Below, one piece after another: positions 24,982 through 34,232 of a stretch of 64,000 nt of DNA (the stretch's first letter is position 1; each line of letters opens with the position of its first letter). The notes beneath the pieces are model-generated. The model worked only from the letters and a program-made list of their open reading frames with translations, searched no databases and had not been told where the DNA came from. This stretch comes from Flavobacterium sp. (lineage in GTDB: Bacteria > Bacteroidota > Bacteroidia > Flavobacteriales > Flavobacteriaceae). Location of the stretch: contig NZ_JAIXUB010000013.1 of assembly GCF_027484205.1 (NCBI RefSeq), positions 310,001 to 374,000 on the forward strand, written 5' to 3'. A program made the translations under genes and the position numbers.

Positions 24982-25347
24982 ATGAAATTAATAAATCAAA
25001 TTTCTAAGGAAACAGGTATTCCTATAGCTACAATAAGATTCTATGAGAAATCAGGTCTATTTTCAGGAAAAAAAAGAACAGATATTAAGAGTAATAACTA
25101 TACTTATTACGATGACGAAGTAGTTTATAAATTAGATCTGATTAGAGATGCCAAATCAGTCGGATTTACCTTATCTGAAATAAGAGAACTTATAGATGCA
25201 TGGTATAGTAAGCAGATTACAAAAGAAAAAAAAATAACTATTTTAGATTCTAAGCTAAAACAAATCGAGGAAAGAATAAGTGAATTAAGAGCCGTTAAAA
25301 AACAAATTGCATTTCTTAAAGCAGAGGTTGAAATGAAGGATTGTTAA
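24982..25347 (+). CDS. MerR-family transcriptional regulator
   Basis: 121 residues. N-terminal winged helix with the family signature (ISKETGIPIATIRFYEKSGL), RSDxR-like YYDDEVVYKLDLIRDAKSVGFTLSEIRELI, then a dimerisation coiled coil with C-terminal MKDC carrying one Cys. No metal-binding Cys pair, so likely senses an organic or redox signal. Probably controls the divergent SDR gene. Confidence 0.85.
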   Translation: MKLINQISKETGIPIATIRFYEKSGLFSGKKRTDIKSNNYTYYDDEVVYKLDLIRDAKSVGFTLSEIRELIDAWYSKQITKEKKITILDSKLKQIEERISELRAVKKQIAFLKAEVEMKDC

Positions 25348-25384
25348 CAACGAGTTTTTTCAATACTTCTAAATTAATTGTTTT

Positions 25385-25531
25385 GTAACACGTCAAACAT
25401 TAGAAAAAATAAGTGTTGTCAATCTTCAAAGCAAACCTATACCGGTCATCACAGATAATGAAATTAAATCAGAGCATAAATTTGGAACTATAGCAATTCA
25501 AAGAGCAAAACTGTTAAATATTTTAGCTTAA
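25385..25531 (+). pseudogene. Decayed coding remnant of unknown origin
   Basis: An open frame without start codon reads VTRQTLEKISVVNLQSKPIP... ending AIQRAKLLNILA, then stop. Composition looks coding, but it is cut off by a stop at 25370 upstream. The rest of 25348-25845 shows no gene; it may be the scar of deleted genes. Confidence 0.3.
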
Positions 25532-25845
25532 TATGTTTTTCCTGAAAATAACTATATGAACAAATAAATACAGATAGAGATAAAAAGAAATATTTGTTAA
25601 AAATCATCAAAAGAAAGGGCTCTTCACTTGATTAAAATCTTAAGGACGAACAAATACTCATTCTTAAATTTGATAATTAGATTGTGGATGCTCTTCGTTA
25701 TCCGGAAAGTTCAAATTTTACTTACTAAATTAATATATTATAGTCTTTTCCTTTTTGGTTCTTATAATGTAATTTTACTACACTAAAAATTTCTAAATTT
25801 AATTTAATTAATTGCCATACTTAAATAATTTAATAGGTGAGTTTT

Positions 25846-26196
25846 CTAATTTTCATTTTTCATTGCTTGATTAAACCTATATTTAATACCCCACTCGCCC
25901 ATTGATTGAAGAATTGGACTCAAAGTCATACCAAATTCTGTTAAGGTATATTCAACTTTTGGCGGAATTTCAGCATAAATCTTTCTAGCGATTATACCAT
26001 CATCTTCGAGCTCTCGTAATTGTGAAGTAAGCATAGATTGTGTTATTCCAACAACTGACCTTTTTAACTCACCAAATCTTGCTGGAGTAGTCTGATAAAT
26101 AGCATTTATCAAAATTGGTTTCCATTTACCACCTATAACGTGCATAGTTGCAGTCACCGGACAAGAATTTTCATCAAAAATAATTTTTTTTTTCAT
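25846..26196 (-). CDS. HxlR-family winged-helix regulator
   Basis: 116 residues: CPVTATMHVIGGKWKPILIN and the wing FGELKRSVVGITQSMLTSQL...LEDDGII are the HxlR/MarR-like signature, with Cys11 in the position often used for redox or electrophile sensing in this family. Divergent from the 26317 SDR gene and its operon of redox genes, which it probably represses. Confidence 0.88.
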   Translation of the reverse strand: MKKKIIFDENSCPVTATMHVIGGKWKPILINAIYQTTPARFGELKRSVVGITQSMLTSQLRELEDDGIIARKIYAEIPPKVEYTLTEFGMTLSPILQSMGEWGIKYRFNQAMKNEN

Positions 26197-26316
26197 TTTT
26201 AAAATATTGATTATCAGTATTTGTATGTTTTTTAATACTATGTTTTATATATAAAACTACTTTTATAATAAAATATTAGTATGTAATATTGCGGTACAAA
26301 TATAAAATAAAAAATT

Positions 26317-27213
26317 ATGAAAACGCAACAAAAAATTCTAATAACAGGTGCTAGTAGCGGATTTGGTTTTTTAACTGCTAAAGCAATAGCAGAAAAAGGA
26401 CATATAGTTTTTGCAACTATGCGGGATACAGAAGGTAGGAACAGAGCTAAAAAAGAAGACATAATTAATTGGGCTAAGGAAAGACTTTTGGATATACGTG
26501 TTGTTGACCTTGATGTTACCTCTGATTTAAGTGTTGAAAGTGCAAAAAAAGAAATTCTATTACAAACAGATGGAGCCATTGATGTCATTATAAATAACGC
26601 TGGTATTTATGGAGGTGGAATTCAGGAAACTTTTACAATTGAAGACTATAAAATGTTTTTCGATGTAAATGTTTTTGGTGGTGTAAGGGTAAACAATGCA
26701 TTCTTACCAGTACTTCGTGCTCAAGGAGACGGATTAATAATTCAAATATCAAGTACTCTTGGTAGAACTATCATTCCGTTTGGTGGTGTTTATGGTGCTA
26801 CCAAATGGGCTGTTGAAGCACTCTCTGAGAATTTGGCTTATGAATTAAAACCTTTAGGTATAGAGGTAGCAATTGTTCAGCCTGGTCCTTTTCCGACTGA
26901 AATTTTTCAAAAAAGTTTTACACCTGGCAACATATCATTAAGTGAAAACTATGGAAAGTCAACTGAAATCATGATTGCTCTTTTTGATGGTATTAAATTA
27001 ATGATGTCAGATGAAAATGTTCCTAATAAACCGCAAGATGTAGCCGATGCTATTTTAAACCTTATCAACCTTCCTCAAGGCAAACGTCCACTTCGAACTG
27101 TTGTTGATAAAATGATGAGTGGCACTGCCGAAATAATTAACGACACATCCAACAAAGTGCAAGATGGTATACTTCAAAACTTTGGACTTAACGAATTAAA
27201 TATTTACAATTAA
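26317..27213 (+). CDS. Short-chain dehydrogenase/reductase
   Basis: 298 residues with TGASSGFG (cofactor), NNAGIYGGG, SSTLGR (Ser) and YGATK (Tyr/Lys). First gene of a plus-strand series (26317-32431) of redox and detoxification genes under the divergent HxlR regulator. Substrate unknown. Confidence 0.88.
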   Translation: MKTQQKILITGASSGFGFLTAKAIAEKGHIVFATMRDTEGRNRAKKEDIINWAKERLLDIRVVDLDVTSDLSVESAKKEILLQTDGAIDVIINNAGIYGGGIQETFTIEDYKMFFDVNVFGGVRVNNAFLPVLRAQGDGLIIQISSTLGRTIIPFGGVYGATKWAVEALSENLAYELKPLGIEVAIVQPGPFPTEIFQKSFTPGNISLSENYGKSTEIMIALFDGIKLMMSDENVPNKPQDVADAILNLINLPQGKRPLRTVVDKMMSGTAEIINDTSNKVQDGILQNFGLNELNIYN

Positions 27214-27224
27214 CAATTAAAACA

Positions 27225-27671
27225 ATGAAAACAATGAAAAATCTAAAAGTATTAGTATTTACGTTAGCTATCATTACCATGGCAACGATTAGTAGTTACG
27301 CACAATCAAAAGACGATGGTAAAACAGAGAAATTTATGTTAGTATTCAGAGGTGGTGACACTCATCCTCAAAATGCCAATTCAAAAGAAGCTAAAGAATA
27401 CATTCAATCATGGATAACTTGGATGCAAGATCTTGGTCAAAAAGGGATTCTTGCAGGGGGTGAAAATCTTGAGCGCACTGGTAAACAGGTAAGCGGAAAA
27501 AGTAAAGTCGTGACAGATGGTCCTTTCATTCAAGACAAAGAAATGATTAATGGCTATCTTATCATTAATGCAAAAGACATTAACGAGGCTGTAGAGATAG
27601 CAAAAGGGTGCCCTATTTTTAAAGAGAACGGAAAAGTAGAAGTTCGTCAAGTTCATAAATTGGATAACTAA
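27225..27671 (+). CDS. Exported YCII-related protein
   Basis: 148 residues; signal peptide (VLVFTLAIITMATISSYAQ) then the YCII/DGPF-type domain: KFMLVFRGGDTH, GILAGGENLERTGKQV, VVTDGPF and INGYLIINAKDINEAVEIAKGCP. The adjacent gene is a cytoplasmic version, so this is a tandem duplication in which one copy gained an export signal. YCII domains are thought to act as small enzymes; role not established. Confidence 0.8.
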   Translation: MKTMKNLKVLVFTLAIITMATISSYAQSKDDGKTEKFMLVFRGGDTHPQNANSKEAKEYIQSWITWMQDLGQKGILAGGENLERTGKQVSGKSKVVTDGPFIQDKEMINGYLIINAKDINEAVEIAKGCPIFKENGKVEVRQVHKLDN

Positions 27672-27746
27672 CATCAATCTAGATATCCTTATACCCACAA
27701 CTCTTTGGTATAGCTTAAAAAAAAATAAACAATTAAATCAAAAAAA

Positions 27747-28091
27747 ATGGAAAAATTTATGTTTTTATTCAGAGGCGGTGACACTCATATTTCCACAGCT
27801 AATTCACAAGCCGCAATGGACATCATCCAAACGTGGAATGATTGGATGCAAGGACTTGCAGAAAAAGGAATTCTTGCTGGAGGCGATGCACTTCAAGTAT
27901 CAGGCAAGCATGTGAAAGGTTCAAAAAAAGTAGTTTCGGATGGTCCTTATGCTGAAGGAAATGAAATGGTTGGCGGCTACTTAATCGTAAATGCAAAAGA
28001 CATTAACGATGCCGTAGAAATTTCAAAAGGGTGTCCAATTTTTAAGGAAGACGGTAGCTTAGAAGTTCGTCCAATTCAGAAGCAAAATTAA
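27747..28091 (+). CDS. YCII-family protein (DGPF domain)
   Basis: 114 residues, MEKFMFLFRGGDTH..., VVSDGPYAEG, GGYLIVNAKDINDAVEISKGCP. Paralogue of the preceding product but without signal peptide. Family members are found beside ECF sigma factors or redox genes; function unsettled. Confidence 0.85.
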   Translation: MEKFMFLFRGGDTHISTANSQAAMDIIQTWNDWMQGLAEKGILAGGDALQVSGKHVKGSKKVVSDGPYAEGNEMVGGYLIVNAKDINDAVEISKGCPIFKEDGSLEVRPIQKQN

Positions 28092-28176
28092 TTTCCACCG
28101 CTAAGTCCAAATACCCAAAACTCATTAGTAATGAGAATATTATTCAAAATAAATAAATAATTAAAATCGAAACAAA

Positions 28177-28593
28177 ATGGAAAAATTGTATGAAGCCGAA
28201 GTAACAACGGTAGCAGGTCGTAATGGTCACACAAAATCATCAGACGGATTATTAGATTTAGATGTACGATTCCCAAAAGAAATGGGCGGAGCTGGTAATG
28301 CTACCAACCCAGAACAACTTTTCGCAGCAGCTTGGTCGGCTTGTTTTGGTACCAGTGTAACAGTTGCTGCAGGAATCGAAAAAGTTAAAATTGGAGAGGT
28401 TACGGTAACAGCTAAAATTGGTGTTTTACATGATAATGGAAATTTTGATCTTGGAGCCCATCTTCTAATTAAAATAAATGATATAGACTACAATACTGCA
28501 AAAAAACTGGTAGAAGCCACAAAATCGATTTGTTCTTATTCAAAAGCAACAAAAGGAAATATCAACGCTATATATGAAGTTGTACCAAATTAG
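28177..28593 (+). CDS. Ohr/OsmC organic hydroperoxide resistance protein
   Basis: 138 residues. LYEAEVTTVAGRNG start, AAAWSACFGTSV with the first Cys and SICSYSKATKGN with the second Cys, the two catalytic thiols of Ohr peroxidases. Reduces organic hydroperoxides in the cytoplasm. In a run of genes for reactive-carbonyl/oxidant handling. Confidence 0.88.
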   Translation: MEKLYEAEVTTVAGRNGHTKSSDGLLDLDVRFPKEMGGAGNATNPEQLFAAAWSACFGTSVTVAAGIEKVKIGEVTVTAKIGVLHDNGNFDLGAHLLIKINDIDYNTAKKLVEATKSICSYSKATKGNINAIYEVVPN

Positions 28594-28603
28594 TTAAAGA
28601 AAA

Positions 28604-29590
28604 ATGATCACAATGAAACAGATAATAGTAAATGAATTTGGAGGTCCTGAAAAATTGATCTCACAAGATGTGCCAATGCCCTCTGTTGGCGAAGGTCAAA
28701 TTTTAATTAAAGTAGAAGCATCAGGGGTGAATTTTTCTGATGCCATGCAAAGACGAAATCAATATGTATTCCCTGTCTCTTTACCTTATTTACCTGGTTG
28801 GGAAGTGGCTGGAACGGTTACCGAAATTGGAAAAGGTGTCGAGAATATTTCAGTAGGAGATCGAGTACTTGCTATGCTTCCTAATGGTGGCGGATATGCG
28901 CAATATGCTGTTACAGCCTCATATTTGGCCGCAGTTATTCCGCCTACTATATCTTCTCAGGAATCTGTGGCACTGCAGGTTCAAGGTCTTACAGCATATC
29001 TAATGTTGAAAGACGGAGCGAAACTACAACCAGGGCAAACTATTCTAATACACGCAGCAGCTGGTGGTGTGGGTACATTACAAGTTCAAATCGCAAAGCA
29101 AATGGGTGCAGGTAAAATAATAGCAACCGCAAGTAATGCTGAAAAACTTGCTATTGCCAAATCATTAGGTGCCGATGAATTAATAAATTATACAGAATCT
29201 GACTGGGTTCAAAAAGTAAAGGATGCTACAGGAGGAAAAGGTGTTGATATAATAGTAGATTCTGTGGGAGGCGAAACATTACGAAATAGCCTTAATTGTC
29301 TTGCTCCCTTTGGTAGACTGATAAGTTTTGGTAATCCCACCGGTGAATCTACATCGATAGAAGCCTTTAACCTTGTAAACAACAACCTAAGTTTACTTGG
29401 TTTTGGCTTAGCGAGTTATTTTGAAAAGCCAGATTTAATGCAAGAAGCTTATCAATACTTGTTTTCACAAACTGCATCAGGAAAACTGAAAGTCCACATA
29501 GGGCAAACCTTTCCTTTGGCAGAAGCTTCCGAGGCACACAGACAAATGGAAAACAGGAAAACAACAGGTAAAACGGTGCTAATTTCTTAA
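28604..29590 (+). CDS. Quinone oxidoreductase (zinc-independent MDR family)
   Basis: 328 residues (an ATG at 28613 is an alternative start). MDR features: FGGPEKLI, SGVNFSDAMQR, LPGWEVAGTV, nucleotide-binding IHAAAGGVGTLQVQIAKQ, and the C-terminal LAEASEAHRQMENRKTTGKTV. NADPH-dependent reduction of quinones or enones is the family activity. A decayed piece of a similar gene lies at 30040-30162. Confidence 0.87.
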   Translation: MITMKQIIVNEFGGPEKLISQDVPMPSVGEGQILIKVEASGVNFSDAMQRRNQYVFPVSLPYLPGWEVAGTVTEIGKGVENISVGDRVLAMLPNGGGYAQYAVTASYLAAVIPPTISSQESVALQVQGLTAYLMLKDGAKLQPGQTILIHAAAGGVGTLQVQIAKQMGAGKIIATASNAEKLAIAKSLGADELINYTESDWVQKVKDATGGKGVDIIVDSVGGETLRNSLNCLAPFGRLISFGNPTGESTSIEAFNLVNNNLSLLGFGLASYFEKPDLMQEAYQYLFSQTASGKLKVHIGQTFPLAEASEAHRQMENRKTTGKTVLIS

Positions 29591-29633
29591 AACAAAAAAA
29601 TTAAAAACAAAAATAAATTTAAATTTTATAAAC

Positions 29634-30005
29634 ATGGTAAATTCTCTAAATTGGTTTGAAATCCCAGCAACAGATTTCGCAAGAGCAACAACTTTTTATG
29701 CAAAAGTTTTAGATGCTCAAATTCAAGTCGACCCTAATTCTAACATGCAATATGCCTATTTACCGTCTGATACACAAAAAGGTGCATTTGGCGGAGCAAT
29801 TGCTAGCGGTGAAAACTTTGTTCCAGCAATGACTGGTACAACCGTTTACTTAGATGGCGGAAATGACCTTTCAGTTCCATTAAGCAGAGTAGAAAGTGCT
29901 GGCGGAAAAGTTATTCTACCGAAAACTGCTATTGGTGGCAACGGCTTTATTGCCCTTTTCATCGATTCAGAAGGAAACAAAGTTGGATTCCATTCAATGG
30001 GATAA
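29634..30005 (+). CDS. VOC-family (glyoxalase/bleomycin-resistance fold) protein
   Basis: 123 residues: NWFEIPATDFARATTFYAKV, then DLSVPLSRVESAGGKVILPK and GFIALFIDSEGNKVGFHS, the paired beta-alpha-beta-beta-beta units of the fold. Substrate unknown; such proteins often detoxify reactive small molecules. Confidence 0.83.
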   Translation: MVNSLNWFEIPATDFARATTFYAKVLDAQIQVDPNSNMQYAYLPSDTQKGAFGGAIASGENFVPAMTGTTVYLDGGNDLSVPLSRVESAGGKVILPKTAIGGNGFIALFIDSEGNKVGFHSMG

Positions 30006-30039
30006 TAAAGATTTCTCCTGAATACTTTTAAAATAGCTG

Positions 30040-30162
30040 ATAGAAGTGTCTCCGCTGATATTTCTATCAGCTTTAGAAGTAGTACAGAACTTTTCACTGG
30101 CAGAAGCAACAGAAGCCGCAGCTGCATTGAAAATAGAAAACAACTGGAAAAAAAAGTATTAA
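30040..30162 (+). pseudogene. Fragment of a second quinone oxidoreductase-like gene
   Basis: The frame ending at stop 30160-30162 reads NFSLAEATEAAAALKIENNW then KKKY, clearly like the C terminus of the intact gene (LAEASEAHRQMENRKTTGK), with no start or upstream portion. Remnant of a deleted paralogue. Confidence 0.5.
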
Positions 30163-30180
30163 TCCCTTAAAATTAAACAA

Positions 30181-30897
30181 ATGGAAATTACACTCACAGG
30201 TGCCGCGGGTCATTTCACCAAAACATTTACGTATGCTACCCAATTCTGCTTACTCACACTTGTTCTACTGTGTACAGCAAAAACAAGTGCTCAAACTTAT
30301 GAATGGGAAAAAGATGAAAAAGGAAGTATCCTTTTTGGATTGGCTCAACCTTTATCGGGAGGTTTTAACATCGAGGGAAACTATATTTACAAACGATTCA
30401 TTTTTGATTATTCCCATGGAGTTTCCCTCGACTATAAAGAACGTAACGTAACAAACTCATTAGAAAATCAGGGAGTTGCAGTCCATATTCCTTATACAAC
30501 CGGTTTTGGAGTTGGTTACAGGTTTAAAGAATGGATTAACATCAGAGTAGAACCTAAATGGCACAGATTTGAATTTTATTACAATGGAGAAACACAGAAT
30601 GAAAGTAACAGAATTACCGCTTTCAATACATTTACTTTAGGAATAGGTGTTTACTTCGCTTATGAACCATTTAAGAAACAAAACAATTATCTAAGAGGAT
30701 TTCTAATTGCGCCAAGTATTAGATTCTGGCCAACAATTAGTTCTACATTGAATAATGACCGATTTGTCTATTTTAACAAGTTAACACAACGTGACGAAAA
30801 AATTGAAACTTTTGGTCCAGGAATCGGATTTAGTCCTTTAATTGTAAACATAAGTTTGGGCTATACTTTCAATTTAAAAAAATATAAAGCTAACTAA
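30181..30897 (+). CDS. Exported conserved hypothetical, possibly outer-membrane beta-barrel; start borrowed from an NmrA-type gene
   Basis: 238 residues. The first ~14 residues (MEITLTGAAGHFTK) are not typical of a secreted protein and match the start of the NAD(P)-binding gene at 30997 (MKITLTGASGNITK). Then comes a normal signal sequence (FCLLTLVLLCTAKTSAQ) and a mature part of alternating aromatic/polar strands (FGVGYRFKEWINIRVEPKWH, GIGVYFAYEPF, SLGYTFNLKKY) that looks like a small outer-membrane barrel. I read this as an in-frame join of a duplicated gene start to an older gene. Whether the longer signal still works is unknown. Confidence 0.6.
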   Translation: MEITLTGAAGHFTKTFTYATQFCLLTLVLLCTAKTSAQTYEWEKDEKGSILFGLAQPLSGGFNIEGNYIYKRFIFDYSHGVSLDYKERNVTNSLENQGVAVHIPYTTGFGVGYRFKEWINIRVEPKWHRFEFYYNGETQNESNRITAFNTFTLGIGVYFAYEPFKKQNNYLRGFLIAPSIRFWPTISSTLNNDRFVYFNKLTQRDEKIETFGPGIGFSPLIVNISLGYTFNLKKYKAN

Positions 30898-30996
30898 CCA
30901 TTGGAAAATAACAGACAACATTTCTTGGTAAGGTCTGTTTAAGAAAAACCAATCAACATACATTCGACAAAAAACTAACTAATCCCATAAAAACAA

Positions 30997-31887
30997 ATGA
31001 AAATTACATTGACAGGTGCCTCAGGTAACATAACAAAACCTTTGGCGGAAAAATTACTAAAAGCAGGACATCAAGTTTTTGTAATTGGCAGAAATGAAGA
31101 AAATTTGAAATCTTTATCCGATATCGGTGCAATTGCCTTAATTGGTAATATTGAAGATGAAAAATTTGTTATTGAAGCTTTTAAAGATGCTGAAGTTGTT
31201 TACACGATGTTACCTGCACCATATCATCGCGCAGATTGGGTTACTTATGGTGAATTAATTGGCGAGAATTACAGAAAGGCAATTGCAAGTAATTCTATAA
31301 AAAAAGTAGTAAACCTAAGTACATACGGAGCACATAAATTGGAGGGTATTGGTGCTATAAACTCTATCGGTCAACTCGAAAAATCATTAAACAAACTGAA
31401 TGATACTGAAGTCATACACCTAAGGGCGGGTTACTTTTACAGCAATTTGGTTCGACAAATCGATACTTTAAAAGCCACAGGAATTTTAGGTGCAAACTAT
31501 GGTTCAGCCGATGGTAAAATGATTTTTGTACACACTCAAGATATTGCAGACGTTACCTTTGAAGCGATCACTAATTCTTCATTCCCATCAAAAGATCCTT
31601 ACTACGTTGTTAGTGATATTAGAAGTTGGAATGAGGTAGCTGAATTAATTGGTCAGGCAATTGGTAAAGAATTAAACTGGACTGTATTTACCGATGATCA
31701 ATTTGAAGCTGGTGGTAAACAAGCAGGTTTTCCTGATTTTATGATTGCAATTTTAATTGAAATTGGTCAAGGTATTGCATCTAGCAAGTTTACAGAGCAC
31801 TATTTTTCACTTAACAAGAAGCCCAGTTTAGGCAAGACCAAATTAGAGGATTTTGCAAAAGAATTTGCATTGGTTTATAATTCTTAA
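30997..31887 (+). CDS. NmrA-like NAD(P)-binding protein
   Basis: 296 residues, N-terminal Rossmann motif TGASGNITKPLAEKLL, NLSTYGAHKLEGIG, and HLRAGYFYSNL. Lacks the YxxxK of classical SDRs, as in the atypical NmrA/quinone-reductase-2 subgroup. Likely a redox sensor or reductase of the same cargo. Confidence 0.82.
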   Translation: MKITLTGASGNITKPLAEKLLKAGHQVFVIGRNEENLKSLSDIGAIALIGNIEDEKFVIEAFKDAEVVYTMLPAPYHRADWVTYGELIGENYRKAIASNSIKKVVNLSTYGAHKLEGIGAINSIGQLEKSLNKLNDTEVIHLRAGYFYSNLVRQIDTLKATGILGANYGSADGKMIFVHTQDIADVTFEAITNSSFPSKDPYYVVSDIRSWNEVAELIGQAIGKELNWTVFTDDQFEAGGKQAGFPDFMIAILIEIGQGIASSKFTEHYFSLNKKPSLGKTKLEDFAKEFALVYNS

Positions 31888-31901
31888 AGTAACAAAATCA
31901 T

Positions 31902-31936
31902 AAACTTTACCTTGATTATATATCAGGGTAAGGTTT
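31902..31936 (+). terminator. Terminator after the NmrA-like gene
   Basis: Arms 31902-31916 and 31922-31936 pair with a few G-U pairs and end in TTTTT. Confidence 0.65.
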
Positions 31937-31951
31937 TTAAACAAACACATT

Positions 31952-32431
31952 ATGTCACAAAATTTTCTAATAACAACCTCCTTACGCAATTGGGAGGAAC
32001 AAAACAAACGATTACTTAATTTAGTTGATTATCTTTCTGATGAGCAACTAAAAAGTGAAATTGCACCAACAAAAAACACAGGAATATACCTATTAGGTCA
32101 TTTAGCTGCCATTAATTATGGCATGATTGTACTGTTTGGTTTGGCTGAAAACCCACAACCTCAATTAGACACTATTTTTCTTTTTAATGCAGATAAAGCT
32201 ATAACTCATAATTACAAGGTCTCTAACCTAAGAGAAGTCCTTACTCAGAGTATAAAAGATTTAGGCGAAAAATTAAAATTGTTAACTGATTTAGATTGGT
32301 TAGATAGACATAATAATATTTCAGTAGAAGAATTTAAAACGCAACCACATCGTAATAAAATTAATGTGCTTGTTAACCGAACCTTACACTTATCCTATCA
32401 TTTAGGACAATTATCATTATTAAAAAAATGA
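31952..32431 (+). CDS. DinB-family protein
   Basis: 159 residues, four-helix-bundle DinB/YfiT type: LLGHLAAINYG and the terminal LNRTLHLSYHLGQL carry the His residues that bind metal in the family. May be a thiol-dependent transferase; substrate unknown. Overlaps the start of a broken DoxX-like gene. Confidence 0.75.
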   Translation: MSQNFLITTSLRNWEEQNKRLLNLVDYLSDEQLKSEIAPTKNTGIYLLGHLAAINYGMIVLFGLAENPQPQLDTIFLFNADKAITHNYKVSNLREVLTQSIKDLGEKLKLLTDLDWLDRHNNISVEEFKTQPHRNKINVLVNRTLHLSYHLGQLSLLKK

Positions 32432-32580
32432 GAACAAAAAAGATACTATTTTACATTATTCTAAGCCTAACAACTATTGTATTTACAATTTCTGGATTGG
32501 GTAAACTAATTGGCTTGGAAGAAGCCATTAAACAAAATCAAACATTACATTTAGATATAATAATAAAGCATTGTCAATAA
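32428..32580 (+). pseudogene. Truncated DoxX-like membrane protein
   Basis: 50 residues starting MRTKKILFYIILSLTTIVF, then SGLGKLIGLEEAIKQNQTLH, the start of DoxX-like proteins (usually ~120 residues). It stops early; the sequence after the stop up to about 32670 looks like decayed continuation (…RIWAYMLTLE then stop). The frame overlaps the DinB gene stop by 4 nt. Confidence 0.5.
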
Positions 32581-32754
32581 ATATTGCTGCTTTATCCTAT
32601 CGTAATGAAACTGTAGCTACGACCTCTATATTAACAAGAATTTGGGCTTATATGCTAACATTAGAATAATTTGGTTTATAGTCTTAAAATCAAAGAAAGA
32701 AACATGAAATTTCAAAATCTATTTTTTAATCTTCAAAAAAATTACAAGTAAAGT

Positions 32755-32994
32755 ATGGTTTTGAAATATATAATTTTAAAAAAAGAAAACACTCCACTAA
32801 TCTTCCCAAGGAAACCATTTTCGCATTATGAAATTGCACAAAATAAAGGTGAGGTATTGTCTGCAGGATTTTGTATTTTTTCTATAAAAGAAAATGAAAT
32901 TACTGTCACTTGTTTTGGGAGCTCATCAACTTTGGATATAGACTCCAATCCCTCAGAAGATAAAATAATTATAGAAGCTTTTATTAAGTATTAA
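32755..32994 (+). CDS. Hypothetical protein, 79 aa
   Basis: 79 residues with an even mix of beta-prone segments (LKYIILKKENTPLIFP, SAGFCIFSIKENEITVTCFG). No family recognised. It is 2 nt before the RteC gene, so it is part of the same unit. Confidence 0.5.
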   Translation: MVLKYIILKKENTPLIFPRKPFSHYEIAQNKGEVLSAGFCIFSIKENEITVTCFGSSSTLDIDSNPSEDKIIIEAFIKY

Positions 32995-32996
32995 TT

Positions 32997-33845
32997 TTGA
33001 GTAATAAACTAAATGTATTGTTGAAAAGTTTAAATGAGCAATTAAACTTTATCGATCTGGAAATTGACAACCCAATCTTAAAATGTGAAAAAGCTATTGA
33101 AATAATTTTGGGTTCTATTTCAAATTTAAAGAAAGTTATCTCAAAAACTAATTTTAAAACAGATACAGAAGAAATAGTTTTTTTTAAAGAGTTTAAACCT
33201 CAATTTACTTCTAAATTAGTTTACTACAATATGGTCTATAAAATTGAAATGAAAAGACCAAATGGTGGGAATCGAATTTTAAAAAAGTATTACAATAATG
33301 AACTCCTTAAGCTGAAAGCTTTTTTTGATAATGAGTTAGAGTTTTATCAATATTACAGAACAGGAAACACATATTTGGATTATAAATATTTTCAGCGAGG
33401 TAAGTTTGATATAAAATTGGCGTTAGATAATTACTACTTTGAGACAGATACAACCTTTAGTACCTCTCACGATTTTAAAGTAGCTCAAATACTTGCCAAC
33501 GATTTAATTCAATTATACTTAGAAAACCAATTAATTATGATTGATAATAAAGATAATGTAGAAAAGTCACAACGCAAACCGAATGTAAAATTAACTTGGA
33601 CGAGCTCAAAAGTAGCCTTAACAGAGCTTTTATATGCGTTACATTCGGAAGGTGTTTTCAATAACGGCGCAGCTGATCTAAAAGAAATTGCTGAATATTT
33701 AGAATACGTTTTTGAAATTGATTTAGGGCAATACCGTCGTACTTTCCTAGAAATCAGAGTGCGCAAAACCGAAAGAAGTAGGTTTTTAACTTCATTAAAC
33801 GAAGCACTTCTCAAACGAATGGATAATTCAGATGATGTAATTTAA
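32997..33845 (+). CDS. RteC-domain protein
   Basis: 282 residues from a TTG start. Matches the RteC family: FFKEFKPQFTSKLVYYNMVY, the FDIKLALDNYYFETDTTFST block and a C-terminal helical DNA-binding part (LTELLYALHSEGVFNNGAADLKEI..., GQYRRTFLEIRVRKTERSRF). In CTnDOT RteC activates the excision operon. Its presence with an IntDOT-like recombinase suggests regulation of island excision. Confidence 0.8.
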   Translation: MSNKLNVLLKSLNEQLNFIDLEIDNPILKCEKAIEIILGSISNLKKVISKTNFKTDTEEIVFFKEFKPQFTSKLVYYNMVYKIEMKRPNGGNRILKKYYNNELLKLKAFFDNELEFYQYYRTGNTYLDYKYFQRGKFDIKLALDNYYFETDTTFSTSHDFKVAQILANDLIQLYLENQLIMIDNKDNVEKSQRKPNVKLTWTSSKVALTELLYALHSEGVFNNGAADLKEIAEYLEYVFEIDLGQYRRTFLEIRVRKTERSRFLTSLNEALLKRMDNSDDVI

Positions 33846-33933
33846 ACAAAATCGTTCACAACATGAACCGCGTTGTGAATTAAAATCATTCAATCTTCAC
33901 AATTTTGTACCATAACAATATAAAAAATCAGTT

Positions 33934-34221
33934 ATGGCAATCGAAGTTATCACTCGCGAAGACTTAAACGAATTCAGAAGTCTTCTTTTGAACGATTTAA
34001 AAGAAATCATTCAGTCCAAACCGCAACAAACAAAACAGTGGCTTAAATCCAATGAAGTCAGAAAACTGTTAAACATTTCTCCAGGTACTTTGCAAAATCT
34101 CCGCATCAACGGAACACTAACCTACACCAAAGTTGGTGGCATTATGTATTATGACAATTCAGATATTGATAAGTTATTAAATGGAAATAAGGTAAATGCT
34201 TTACCCACTCTGTTCAAATAA
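33934..34221 (+). CDS. Excisionase-like helix-turn-helix protein
   Basis: 95 residues; C-terminal MerR/excisionase-type winged helix: WLKSNEVRKLLNISPGTLQN, then LRINGTLTYTKVGGIMYYD. Commonly follows RteC in Bacteroidota mobile elements. Likely DNA-binding factor for excision or transcription. Confidence 0.8.
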   Translation: MAIEVITREDLNEFRSLLLNDLKEIIQSKPQQTKQWLKSNEVRKLLNISPGTLQNLRINGTLTYTKVGGIMYYDNSDIDKLLNGNKVNALPTLFK

Positions 34222-34232
34222 TTACAATCCAA

